Below are positions 10,371-22,334 of a DNA stretch of 64,000 bases, piece after piece. A program made the translations under genes and the position numbers. Each line of letters starts with the position of its first letter. Within the stretch, counting starts at the first letter, position 1. Source of the stretch: Smallanthus sonchifolius (lineage: Eukaryota > Streptophyta > Magnoliopsida > Asterales > Asteraceae); NCBI GenBank assembly GCA_023525975.1, contig CM042028.1, positions 79,545,501 to 79,609,500 of the forward strand. The letters run 5' to 3'. Below the pieces are notes generated by a model. It had not been told where the DNA came from and ran no database searches. It saw only the letters and a program-made list of their open reading frames with translations.

Positions 10371-11990
10371 TATATAAACATAAAACAAACAAACATACCC
10401 AGTAAAATCCTGCTCATAGCAGCGCTATTGGCAGGGTCTGGGGAGGGTTTGATGAGGGCAAACCTTTCCTCTACCCCAAGGGATAGAGAGGCTGAACCCA
10501 GTGAGACCCCCGGCTCCGATATATAAACATATGAAAGTCAAAAGAAGTAAAGGTACCATAGGAAGTCTCTTCAAATTCAAGAAAAACGAATCGATGTAAT
10601 ATATCTGGTGGCCTAATTTGGCATGCTCTATATGAACCTCATGGTTTGGTGGGGGTTTATTCCCATGCGCTTTTAGTAGCCACTTGGCTCCTGTTTGTAT
10701 GACCGGGTCTTGTGAGTCAACCGCCATCATGAGCTTGGGTCCAGTTGATGAGTTTGTCAACAATGGAGTTGTGGAAGAAGTGGCTAACAACCAACCCTCT
10801 TGAGATGTCAAATAAATATGACCACTGTGAAACTCAACAAGCTCTTTCATAAGCTGACCGGCACTGTACAGGGAGGTGGTAACACCCACAACCGCCACTA
10901 TACTCCCCTGAGACGCATCCCAGACCGGCATCGCAGCCGAAAGCAAGGGCGAATTCGTAAATTTACTCACAGCTACATGCCATGAAGCTGCACCATATGG
11001 TACTTGAGAAATCCCTGCAATATTTATCAACTCGTCTGGAGGAATCGCCTTTTGTTTTCCAATCTTTTCACCAGTGTCGGGATCCAATGGCTCTCGGTAC
11101 CAGATTGCTGATATGTTACTACGTATCGTTTGATCATTCCACCCTTGATGAGATGATGACAAGTTGGCATCATAAGGTCCAGCCATTGTGTAGTTTGTGA
11201 GATCATTGTATAGGTAATATGTACTGTTGTCTCTAGGATCTCTATGAAACGCTTGCACAAAACCGTTTTTGTACTTTATTGTTATCGAGTTGAGAGCTCT
11301 GTAACTTGCAAATAATGCCCATGTGACATCTCTCATAACTTCATACAACTGATGAAAAAAGTTTATAAAATTCACATTAGTTCCCTATATATTTTATAAA
11401 AAACAGAAATACAACAGACATAAACCTCAACTTCATGTGCTTGGTTTTCGGGTTTGTTATACTTTCTGATCACATACTCAGAGAGCCTAACTTGAGCTGT
11501 TGTTATTTCCACAGTGGAATTCAGAATACTCCACATACGTAACACAGGCCGCTGCAACAATTCGTACCGCAAACCATACGCCAAAGCGTTTAATGATGTT
11601 CTTGTGTACACTTTAGTGAAATGCCATGTGAGAAGTGTTAGCAAACCTATAAGAATTGCCAGCATTACCTGCACGAATACACCGATTATATAAATTTTCA
11701 TTTATTTTGGTATGCAGGTACTGAAATATGCTGAACTTTGGTACCATTATCGCGAGTCGCGCTACAAAGACACTGTAATATGATGACAGACAGTTTGTGT
11801 TTATGTGCTGAAGGTCTTCTTGTTCAACATCTCTGTGCAGGCTTCTGCGCTTGCAAGGTGAGTGGTTTCTTTCCCATGAATTTACAGCAGATTGAATTTT
11901 ACCGAATACGCGCTTTACAAAAGATGCCATTGGTGGTGTGCTTGATGATCTAGAGATCATGTAGCTTCTTTTGTTTTGTTTAGCTGCCAT
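5365..11990 (-). CDS. AHK1: hybrid histidine kinase, AHK1-type osmosensor
   Basis: Thirteen exons join in frame with GT/AG introns into 1184 aa, close to Arabidopsis AHK1 (about 1,200 aa): 11745-11990, 11426-11668, 10557-11348, 10050-10297, 9771-9930, 9547-9673, 9365-9454, 8981-9175, 8801-8870, 8660-8702, 6728-6868, 5666-6637, 5365-5592. A membrane segment lies at about residues 75-100, then a large extracytoplasmic sensor region, then a second membrane segment near 445-470. The H-box SHELRTPMAA has its histidine near 511. An N-box (NLISNSIKF), G1 (DDTGCG) and G2 (HGGTGLGLCIV) follow. The C-terminal receiver has AED, the phospho-acceptor Asp in LILMDCQMPK near 1107, and Lys in YLTKPI near 1161. 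In the family it senses osmotic or water stress and passes phosphate to HPt proteins. All catalytic residues are present. Intron 10 holds a TRIM element and intron 3 a SINE. Confidence 0.93.
6970..7234 (+). repeat. 5' LTR of TRIM element
   Basis: Carries a TATA-like TATAAATA at 7118-7125 and ends CCAACA just before the primer-binding site. Confidence 0.93.
8311..8575 (+). repeat. 3' LTR of TRIM element
   Basis: Same length as the 5' LTR, differing at two positions (GTATTAG/GTAGTAG and AAAGTGT/AAAATGT). Confidence 0.93.
10332..10371. repeat. (CA)n/(TA)n microsatellite
   Basis: A short CA run passes directly into a TA run within intron 3 of the AHK1-like gene. Confidence 0.85.
10395..10525 (+). 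mobile_element. Au-like SINE copy in AHK1 intron 3
   Basis: Contains the phrases CATACCCAGTAAAATCC, GGTCTGGGGAGGGT and GATAGAGAGGCTG in the order known from an abundant plant SINE family. A second, more decayed copy lies in the rhodanese gene (37715-37835). It is antisense to its host gene. Family naming is from memory of the consensus and should be checked. Confidence 0.6.
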
Positions 11991-13239
11991 TTTATTCTGC
12001 TGAAACTAAAGATTAAGAAAGTAAGCACCATGAATCTTTAGCAAGATGTTTGTTCCTGAAGTGGGTGCTGTGTGTTACATATGGTGCCATTTCCACCATT
12101 AGAAGGCCACCATATAACAATTTATTTTTTATTTTTATTTTTTTAAGTCAAAAGAGTGGGGCCATGTGGTGTTTTATGCACTTATTCCTCATCCACAACT
12201 TTCTTTCATTCTTTATTCATCTCACTTGAATGGTTACACATGGAGTGTTGAGTTGAGACATTTTTGTTTCTAGTATTTTTGTCTCTATAACTTATAACAA
12301 TTATATGCAGGCAAACCTTCATTTCAAGTTTTTTACTTTGTATTTTTACGGTACGAAAAATACAGAGAAAAAGTTACATCATACGCATACAGTCTACCCC
12401 TCGAGTCTTTTCTCCCTGTTTGTGACAGCGTCCAACAGGTTACAATGTTTCATGTTCACATCTTACAACATTGTAACTCCAGACGAATAAAAAGTTATCA
12501 CCGTCGTAAGTTAAGTTTTTTTTTTCGGACCGTTTTTCAAGCAACTCTTGTGTATAAGAATCTTATGGTAATGTCCAACATGATTGAAAGTGAGACTTGA
12601 TTTCCTATTAGTGAATAATCTGCATGAACCACTGACCACACACACACAAAGCAAGCACCTGATGGGTGGGGTTGCCATTGATAATTTAGTGGGGAAGTCT
12701 AGGGTCAATTGGATATTTTCTTTTCATGTTGACAGAGAATCAAATAATTGGTCTAAGATACAAATATCAAGAACCCATACAGACCTGTCTTTGATAGCAA
12801 CTTTACCTAATTCCTGTTTTAACCATTCAATGAACTTGACAAATCATGATATATCCATCTATCAACTACTTTTACCATGTTTTGTTACTAAATATTGGCA
12901 CCAGTTATGCTGTGTGACTCATGTTACACGATGAATATGTGCCGGCACACGGTTAATAGGGCTTTGAGTTTGTGTTTAACTGTGAATAATGCTAGAGAAA
13001 GTGATCTCCTAAACACATTTTGCGCATGGAGCACTACTTGTAGCTAGATGGGGTCAACTCATTAGTTGACTTGGTCAACCTCGTTTTTCATGACGACCCA
13101 ACATATTAGGTGTTTTATACACTCAACTACATGATGTTGTGTTTTTTCTAATGTGTGATCATCATACTTGTATACAAGTGGTGCAACATTTCTTGTTTGT
13201 AGGTGTTACATGTCTACTGACCTTATTGTCGTATTGCAC
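11991..13239. other. upstream region of AHK1-like gene
   Basis: Should contain the AHK1 promoter and 5' untranslated region. No reliable TATA box or other gene could be assigned. Small open frames here show no family resemblance. Confidence 0.4.
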
Positions 13240-13680
13240 ATTGGAATGGCAAAATGAACTCGAACCCGACGAGCAAACCCGAAACATTTGGGACGGGTAT
13301 TCGGGTATAGGATTAGTTTTAAAATTTTCGCAGGTATGAGACGGGTCTGGTGACCCGATTACCCGAAACATGCATACCTGTTTACCTGAACCATACTCGT
13401 AAACATTTTCTTTTATTTTTTATTTTCCTTTCACCTTGGGTAATAGAATAATAAACTAATTCACTAATTTTTAGTTTTTATATTTCTAATTCATTGGGTA
13501 ACAAATTATAAAAAAATTAAAATAATAAGAAATGTATTTGAAAATCCCAACGGGTAATTTTTAACAAACTAACTAGTATACTTGATACCCGCATGTATAC
13601 TCGATACCCGACAAGGATTGAGCCAGATATGAGATACAGACTAGGATTATCAATACCCGTCTCATGGTCTTCCCTAATTG
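13240..13680. mobile_element. possible decayed hAT-type MITE
   Basis: GGAATGGCAAAATGAACT on the left and the inverse of GGGAAGACCATGAGACGGG on the right, with CCCGAAAC/CGGGTA motifs near both ends, resemble a degenerate hAT family. No 8-bp duplication was confirmed. Confidence 0.35.
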
Positions 13681-15539
13681 CTCATCATGAAACCACACCC
13701 ATCACCATCTTGGCACCACTTTCTTGTAGGAGTGAATAGAAAAACTGAATAACCGAACTATAACTGAACAACAAAAAAATCTAACCAATCGAGAATCCAA
13801 TAGTTTTGTTATGCTTTTTTTTAAACCGAGTTTTATAGTTCGGTTAGAGTTTTATGTATAAATAATAGAACTGGTCTATCATTAAAACCTAAACTTTTAT
13901 CTGTTTCTTTATTTTTTTAAATAATATATTGTATGCTGGCTTTTTTTTTATAAATTAAGAAGCTTGTTTTTTTTTTATTTAGCCTAAAACTTAACTGGAT
14001 TTCTTCACTGCAATTGTCTTGAACCGCCTTCTCTCGTAACCGAAAATACTGAACCGTTTATAAACAAAATCGAAACATTAGCTATAGGTTCTGTTTTGAC
14101 ACATAAGAGTTTTGTTGGGTGTGTGAAACCTAATCAAGTTGTGACTAAATTTAAGACGATATGGTCACAAAGCAAGAGGGGTCACTAGATTGTTACTAGA
14201 AATAGACAAAGCATGGGGGTATAAGATTGTGATTCCCGATTTGAAAAAGATTTATGGGAATAAAGAAAAGAGTTTGTACGGTTGCTTTTTTATGCTTTTT
14301 CCCTTTTATTAAAAATTAAAATTGTTATTTTACATTTAAATTTATATTACCAACATACCAAATAACAAAAACATTAATATAGTCATGAAATTTTTAAAAA
14401 AATCACGATTACCTTCTTACAACTTATCTTTCTCTTCAAAAATATATTACATTTAGGTTACAAACACATATTTTACACGGGTTGAATAAATCTAACTTAA
14501 TGTAATCAGCAGTTTCTATAAAAAATTGTATGTTGAATGTCATTAGCCATTGGTGAAATAAGAAATAATGAAGATTTAAGAATTATAAATAACAAATAAT
14601 GAATATTTAAGAATTATAAAATTATATTTTAAGATAAAATATAATTGAAATATTTTTATGATTTACTAAGTTTTAATAAAATATTAGAATAAATTTTAGA
14701 TATTTAATTATTTAAAATCATTATTATTTAACATTAGATTGATTTATTTAATAGGAGAAACAAACGGGAAACCAAAATCTGGACTTCATAAAAATAGACA
14801 CGTGATAGATAAAATTATTCATTTATTATAATAAAGTAGCACATTTTTTTAAAGTATTTTCAAGATCATGATTTTTTTTCTCGAGATAGCGAAAGTACAA
14901 CTTTTTTTTAAAATAGCTTTATAATAAATTATGAAAAAACTAATTGGTTAATTTTTTCACAATTTTCATGTCTATAGAGGTATAATGAGTTTCAAAAATA
15001 TCTAGATTTATAATTTTCTATTATAATTTATAACTATAGTTTAATATGAAGTTTAGAGTTGCTAATTTAAAAATTCTAAAAATATGATTGCAAATTCGAG
15101 AAGATATATCTTTTGATTTGATCGATGCCACTTATTATCACTCAAATGCTGAATTGGATTCATTTATGCGACCATGTTTCAATGGTTTAGGATATTTGAA
15201 AGTTGATGCTACCATTGCTATTAATTTGTTTATCAACTAAAAAAAATACACTTGTTAAACAAAAATATAAAAAAGCCAAAATATACATGATATTATAATG
15301 ATACTATCAAATGAGATAATTATTTACGTGGAAAGTATTTCTTGCTTCGTGAATGCATGCATGCTTTCTATTTTAAATATATTTTGAGTTTTTATTTACA
15401 TACATTAAACAATTAAATGGTCAAGTAATATATATAATTATAGTTTTTTACATAAAAAAAATATACATTATCTAGTTATTCATCATAATTTTATATATCT
15501 ATTATATAAAATAAAAATGATCATATTTATATAAATAAT
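13681..15539. other. AT-rich intergenic DNA
   Basis: About 1.9 kb with no coding signal, RNA gene or clear element ends. Confidence 0.5.
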
Positions 15540-15705
15540 AGGCTTGTTTAGAAAGCTTGTTATGTGAAACTCATGAGCTCAGCTCAAATTCGTTAATTAA
15601 ATGAGCTACAACTTAAGCTCGAATCGTTTAAGCTAGGCTCAATTTGAACTTTTAGCAAACCGATTTCGCGTGGCTCACGAGCGGCACGACTCATTTACAC
15701 CCCAA
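15540..15705. mobile_element. hAT-type MITE fragment
   Basis: Ends in GCTCACGAGCGGCACGACTC followed by ATTTACACCCC, the same kind of terminus as the intact copy at 46745-47164. The other end is decayed. Confidence 0.45.
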
Positions 15706-15856
15706 TAAAATATAGTAATATCCTTTGAAGAGATCCATTTTAACTTTTATGAAAGATCTATTTTAATAATTATAGATTAAAGCCATAAAATAATAAATTA
15801 ACCAGATTTTTAATTATCCAAGTAATTTTTAAAAAAACTAGACATGTAAATCTATA

Positions 15857-16030
15857 TCTATACTATATAATAAATAAAGGATTTTAATGCCACGTTTCGT
15901 CTCCATATTTATTCTCACCGTTTTTTTTCCGTCTCTCTCTTATTAAATACACATTTATATTTTAATAATAATATATTTTTTAAAGAAAATATTAATTATA
16001 CTAATAAAACATATTTATTTTAAATTATTT
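15857..16030 (+). mobile_element. Helitron fragment, 5' end
   Basis: Starts TCTATACTATATAATAAATA and follows the 46165-46732 Helitron for about 170 bases before homology stops. No 3' hairpin or CTAG follows. Confidence 0.6.
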
Positions 16031-16295
16031 TGGCATTATTTTGGCATTAGAATTCCATTAAATTTTGAACCATCTCTATCTTTTATTCAATTTTAAAGAG
16101 CAACTAATATTCAACTAATAATTTAAAATATTAATTATTTTAAAGGATAACATAAAGAGCAACTAGGCATTATTTTGGCATTAGAATTCCATTAAATTTT
16201 GAAGCTTTTGTATCTCATTTGTTCATCTAATATTAACATTTATCATCAAGATCAAAAAGAAAACATATCATCTCTATCTTTTATTCAATTTTCTA
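16022..16295. repeat. local direct duplication
   Basis: ATTTTGGCATTAGAATTCCA plus TTAAATTTTGAA occurs near 16032 and again near 16171. Each copy is followed by CATCTCTATCTTTTATTCAA. Confidence 0.7.
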
Positions 16296-17924
16296 GGGTT
16301 TATTCAATTTCTATCATTGTCATATATATATATCTTTATGTTATCATATGTGAACCATCTAATAACTTTTGTAAACATGAATGTAGCAATTCATGCGTTG
16401 AGATAATGATAATAATAGAAGTAAAAGTGAATATTTAGTGAAAGGTGATTACATCATGGATGTGTTGAAAGAAGTTTCATAATGGAAGTACAAATACATA
16501 GTTCCTGTTATCAACTATATATATATGTTCACTACAAGAAGTCAAGTCTGTCACGACGAGGCTTTCCCGACGACCTTTTGTCGTCGGGATAGGTTGGTAA
16601 AGACGATGACAAGTCGTCGTAACAAGACGGCCCAATTTTTTTGAGATGCTCACCCTATTTACGACGACACGTCGTCGTAACACCTTGAGCGGGAAAAATT
16701 GGCGCTCAGAAAAATCTTTGGCGCTTAGTGAAAAGCTTATCTCGACGACTAGTCGTCGTAATAGGGTTTTTAATTTTTTTTTGGGATAAATTAAGGTGAG
16801 AAAAAAAAATAAATAAAAAAAAGTCAAAAGCACTTATTACGACGACTTGTCGTCGTAACATGTTTTTCTAATTTTGATTTTTGACTTTTTCTCATATTCC
16901 GGAATCTTTGTTTGGTCGGGCCCACCATATGGCGACGACACGTCGTCGTTTTAGGGTTTCCAATCCTTGAAAAAGGTTTTCCACTTTTCATTCTTCCCCA
17001 AATTGCATTTGTCTTCCATATCCACTCTCTCTTAAGCTACAACGCTGTCATCGTCGTCGTCGTCCTCAGGCAGCTTTCGTCATCGTCGTCCCCGTGTAGC
17101 CTTCGTCCCCGTGAGCCAGCCCACGTCTCAACCTTTGTCCCCGTGCAACCCTCGTCCCCGTGAGTAACCCTGTCACAACCGTCCGTTCCCGCCTCCTCCG
17201 GAGCTAGTCATCTTCTTCTAACTGTAAGATATACTCGTTTTCTTGCCTCTTTTTTGGACCTCTAAATGTTTCCCGACGACATGTCGTCATATTAGTTAAT
17301 TTTACGTTTTTCCTTTTTGTATGTATTATCCCTCATATGCTATAAGATATTAATTTGAGTTTCCATTTATTTAGTCATTGTTCATAATTACAAGATATTG
17401 TTGTTTTTTTTATTTAAGTTTAGTAACATAATTATATATAAATTTTCAGTATTTATGTAGCTTGGTAAAGATTATTACTTTGTATTTAGAAAAAGAAAAA
17501 AAAAGTTTAATATGCTTTCTGTTTTGGTATATATAATTAATTGAATATTAATTAAATAATATTCTAACTTAAATACCAATTCATAAAATGCAAAATACTT
17601 GAGTTCAAGAAAATACTTGATGATTAATTGCAATAAAAAATTATAACAGAATAATAAAAAAAAATAAAAGAAGCCTTTTTTTAATTAATAATCGTTGGAT
17701 GGTTGTTAAATAATAAATAATAAAAATAAATAAAAAAGATCCGACACTTTTTACCTTTTCAGGGAATTTAATGTTAAACAGTTTTATTGATTTTCTAAGA
17801 TTTAAACCTCCGGCCTTTTGGTTGCGGGGTAGACCACTTAACAACCAAAATATCCACTTTAAAACGTTTATTATTTATATGTTTACAAAAATATATATGC
17901 ATTTGTATATGTGTATGTATGTAT

Positions 17925-18545
17925 ATATGTTAGCAATACGAACAAGAAGCTTTTGACTCGTTTACATATGTTAGGAATTTGAACAAGAACAGTTATGACC
18001 CGTTTGCATATGTTAGTAATTTTAACATGAACCGTTTGACCCGTTTGCATATGTTAGAAATACGAACAAGAAGTTTTTGACCCGTTTGCATATGCTAGTA
18101 ATTTGAACACAAACAATTATGACCCGTTTGCATATGTTAGTAATTTGAACACGAACTGTTTGACCCGTTTGCATATGTTAGTTTGTTGTAATTTAGGAAA
18201 TTATTTTGTAAAAATATATATGTTAGCAATACGAACAAGAAGCTTTTGACCCGTTTGAAATTCGAACTTGAAAAGTTATATTACTATTATCCGTTTTGAC
18301 CCGTTTGTTTATTATTTATATGTTTACAAAAATATATATGCATTTGTATATGTGTATGTATGTACATATGTTAGCAATACGAACAAAAAGCTTTTGACCC
18401 GTTTGCATATGTTAGGAATACGAACAAGAAGCTTTTGACCCGTTTGCATATGCTAGTAATTTGAACACAAACAATTATGACCCGTTTGCATATATTAGTA
18501 ATTTGAACACGAATCGTTTGACCCGTTTGCATATGTTAGTTTGTT
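17925..18545. repeat. minisatellite inside CACTA element
   Basis: About eleven imperfect copies of a roughly 45-base unit containing GACCCGTTTGCATATGTTAG followed by (A/T)AT(A/T)(T/C)GAACA. Part of the array has itself been duplicated as a block, because the phrase TTACAAAAATATATATGCAT recurs at about 17882 and 18323. Confidence 0.8.
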
Positions 18546-18671
18546 GTAATTTGGGAAATTATTTTGTTTATTGTGTATTATTGGAAATGTGAGTTATCCA
18601 TTTTACAGCAATTATGCTGCCGGATTTTAAAAAAAAAAATTAACCTATGTTTATTGTATTGTTTATTACAG

Positions 18672-18970
18672 ATTAAGATTCAAAATGAGTTGACCCGGAT
18701 GCAAGAGGAAGCGGATGAGGGACAAGAGGTTGATGAAGGCGAGGTTCTACGACGTGCTCTTGGTGAGAGGCGTGGTTGGAGCCGGGGGTAGGAAGAAAAG
18801 TCAGAAATATACCTACCGATGTCTTGCATGTGTCCAACACTCGATACGACGAAATGCAAGCTCAAATAGACAAATTGAATGAGACGGTGACACAAATGCA
18901 ATATGAGATGGCCGGTTCGAGCAAATCTAACCAAGTCGGCTTTCAGGTGAAGAAGAGAATGAAGATGAAG
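18672..18970 (+). pseudogene. degenerate En/Spm Transposase_24-like 3' exon
   Basis: After a possible acceptor (TTACAG) the frame reads QIKIQNELTRMQEE...GEVLRRALGERRGW, then continues in another frame as VGRKVRNIP and a coiled-coil-like stretch DEMQAQIDKLNETVTQMQYE. This layout resembles the C-terminus of plant En/Spm TNPA-type proteins. The frame breaks at a run of five G (18784-18788), where a 1-base indel would restore continuity. No other transposase exon is present. Confidence 0.55.
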
Positions 18971-19453
18971 ATGAAGATGAAAATTATTGAACGGTTCGAG
19001 CAAATCCAACCATACACGTTTGTAATAATATAATAAAGGTTTGTAAATTTTGTATTCGTGACAATATTTTGCGGTTTTTATTATTAGGTATTATATAAAA
19101 AAATTACTAATCAGGCTCTTTTGCGACGACATGTCGTCGCAAAAAGGTTTTTCAAAATTTCAATTTATCATTATTTTAAATAAAAAAATACATCCTTTTG
19201 CGACGACACGTCGTCGCAACAAGTTCAAATTTATTTTAATTTATATTTATTTTTAATAAGGAAAAGGAATTTGAAAAAACCCGTCGCGAAAAAGGGGGTC
19301 TATTACGACGACACTGTTACGACGATATTATGGCCTTTTAGTGTCGAAGCTACGCCGACGAAAGGTATTGTGACAACATATCGGCGGAGGGACCCTTTTG
19401 CAACGACATGTCGTCGCAAAAAGGCGTCGGGAAAGGTCCAATTTCTTGTAGTG

Positions 19454-21635
19454 TAATTTGACTTGAGGATAAAGGTAATTAGTGTATCTTAATATATACA
19501 AATACACAGTTTCTTATATTTTGTGTCTCGTCTTTATCATATATGTATTATAGGCTTGTAAAGTATAATATAATACTATACATGAATTAGCACAAATCTT
19601 TAATATATATGTAGCACACATAAAATTGAGAAAACATATCCAAAAGAGGATGAACATTGATGATATAGATTTGAAAGATGAACTTAACAATAGAGGATCA
19701 ACTAATATATTTGATCTCATTTATTATTAGTAATTTTTTTATAAGTCATTGCGGGAATTATTTTTTTTCCCCCTTATTGAGCTAATGGGGGATGATAGGT
19801 TCAATTTGTGAACCGAACATCATATGAATAGAGTGAAAAATTGTTAAGTAAAATTTAGTGATATTAAATAGGAGAATGGAAAGTTAAAACATACAAGCAA
19901 CACATGGCCATCCCTGAGATAACACTTATTTAGTATTAACAAAGTAAAGGTGGCACTTGCGTTGCGATGCAATAATGGTGAATTCGATGCGTGTGTGTTG
20001 ATCAGGAGAGGAGAGATAGCAGTTGCTAAGAACTATTTAAAAAAAAATCAAAATAAAAAAATCATTTAATAAGAAATAAAAATTTAAATAAAAAAAGTTA
20101 TTTAATGAATTGCTAAGAATACCGTACGCATCAACTTAACATGTAGTGGAGGGATTTAAAACCGAAGTTGAGAAGGTTTAATGTCATCTACAATGAAAGG
20201 ACAATTGGTACAAGTGGTTTTGAACGTGGTTAATGACCAACACGTTTGGTACTCGGCATGTCGTTTGCCCATAAAATGGCATGGAGAATAGTTAAAAAGC
20301 ATCTCGTTTTTTGTTAGTGAAACGTAATTTTAGTTTACGAAATGTATTTTTTATTACTCATGTAATATTTTTATTAATGAAATCTGGTTTTTATTTATTT
20401 TTAATAATTTTATTTATTTTAAATGTGTTTTAGTTTGAGGGATGGCTATTGGCTAGGGATGGGCATTTCTATGGTTTAGGGATGTAATAGAAAAAACTAA
20501 TGTGCATGAAAGAAAATGCTACAGATGAGAAAGATGACTCCGTCCACTCTTATGTTTAATGACTTCAAGCCCAACAAGACCGCCCATAACTCTCGTTGAC
20601 GGAATCTACCAAACTAATGGTTTAACCGGAATCAAACGATTAGAAACTTTATATAACCGAAGATTTCAGTTTTGATTTGATTTGGGTCATAACCGACCCA
20701 TACACACCCATATTAATAGCAATAACTCAAAGCTTATAAGATGATCAAACTATTATTTCTCTACACATGTGGGATGAGTTATTATAGCTCTCACATTTTG
20801 ACTTCTTCTCATTGTTCTATCCATGTGAGATGAATTATTATACACTTCCCAACTTAAAGACATGACATCTTCGTTATGCCTCCACACCTAGAATCACATA
20901 TGAGGAGATGCGGGAGTTTCTAGCTCATTACACCTTAATGGACCTGTGATATAATTTGTAACATCCTAAGTGATAGCAAGTCCACCGAGCATTTGAATTT
21001 GCTAGCCATTGCACTAACCGTTGACGGAATCGGATCAACATCATAGACCCATGGAGCCGTAGAACTAGCCATTGCACCTTAATGGACTCTTGTTATATAA
21101 TTTGGTGTTTCTGTATCCAAACGAGCCGTAGAACTATCCGTTTCTACCTGTTTTATTTATTTCAATTTTTTATCCTTTACCCATACCCATGTGTATATCA
21201 CTAAGCCAATTGTAATAGATTGCTTAATAACCTCGATATCAACTTAAACCATAATGAAAGTTACTCGAGCAGCAAATCAAGGCTTATAATGGACTCTTGT
21301 GTTATTATAACTCACACTAAAACTTCTTCCTATTCTTTTACGAATGTGAGATAAGTTATTACATCAAACTATTTATAATTTGTTAAACTAGATAGATAAA
21401 TGATGACCCATGACCTAATGCTCTAGTAGTATGGTGGTTGTTCCCCATAAAAATGATGTGAGTTTAAATTTTTACAAGTACAAGGTTAGATGATATTTAG
21501 GTGTAAAAGTTGGTCTTAAAAAAAGATAGATATATGATGTTAGTGAAATAGATATAAATCACAAAACTCTTTTAAGTGATAACAATTCTTTGTTTATTGT
21601 AATAAATGAAATATTTTATTTTTTTATGTCTTTAC
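19454..21635. other. intergenic, repetitive but unassigned
   Basis: No coding signal. Several phrases occur twice, for example CACCTTAATGGAC near 20930 and 21085, GAGCCGTAGAACTA near 21056 and 21124, and GTGAGAT(G/A)A(A/G)TTATTA near 20825 and 21347. This points to an old internal duplication of a repeat I cannot name. Confidence 0.4.
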
Positions 21636-22031
21636 TGTTGATCAGTTCTTGTAACTATATAATGGAAAACAATAATCTAAAACATACATGTTAAGTTAAC
21701 CGATGACAGGGAAGACATCATGATCTCTGATCTGGATCGGATTCCCGTTTAAGGTGTACGATTAGGATGGCTAAGGTGAGTTTGATGGAACTCACGGTTA
21801 TTGTAGAGAGAGAGGGATGAAATCTAAGTGGTGATAGAATAGTCGATTAGTCTATTCCCTCTAATTAACTCTCTATTTATATGTACACCCAAAGTGAAAC
21901 CCATTAATGGCCCATTAAGAGTAATTAGGCCCATCAACTAATTACTAGTCATAGGTTAATAAATAAATAATTTGATCATTTAATAATTAGATAAATGATT
22001 ATAAGAGCCACATATTAAATCGTGTCTTACA
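21636..22031 (-). repeat. 3' LTR of truncated Copia element
   Basis: On the minus strand it begins TGTAAGACACG directly after the polypurine tract (22032-22044) and ends in TCAACA. It is about 396 bases long and holds a TATAAATAG-like box. Its sister LTR is not in the window. Confidence 0.75.
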
Positions 22032-22334
22032 TTCTCCCACTTGGCTGAGTAATCATTTATTATGAGCATTAGTAAGTCTGCAGATTTAATACTCATCTTA
22101 GTTTTAAACTAAAACTGTAGCAGAGAAATACATTCATTGAATCAGTATCCAACTCAAGACCCCCATTAATCATACTACAATCCCAATTTAAGACGTAAGT
22201 AAACTTAGGATCAAATTTATAAATAAGCCCTTTAACGATGATTTGTATAATCAGTGTCTATATGTCATTAGGCATGCATAACATATTTAGAGACAAACAA
22301 ATTCAAATAACTGAGGAAATTTCATTAATAAAAG

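Larger units (their letters stand above)
16530..19453. mobile_element. non-autonomous CACTA (En/Spm) transposon
   Basis: Inverted termini CACTACAAGAA (16530) and TTCTTGTAGTG (to 19453) enclose 2,924 bases. The ends hold about eleven copies of a palindrome of the form ACGACGAC-NN-GTCGTCGT, seven within 750 bases of the left end and four near the right. Such arrays are the expected binding sites of a TNPA-like protein. The flanking triplets (GTT and TAA) do not match, so the target duplication has been lost or altered. The interior holds a degenerate Transposase_24-type exon and a minisatellite. Confidence 0.88.

Noticed and set aside
17925..18545. Regularly spaced repeats as a CRISPR-like array
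   Set aside because: Units are imperfect, spacers are themselves repeated, and the setting is a plant CACTA transposon.
16530..19453. A 3-bp target duplication for the CACTA element
   Set aside because: The flanking triplets GTT and TAA differ, so I do not claim one; the TIRs and subterminal motifs carry the call.
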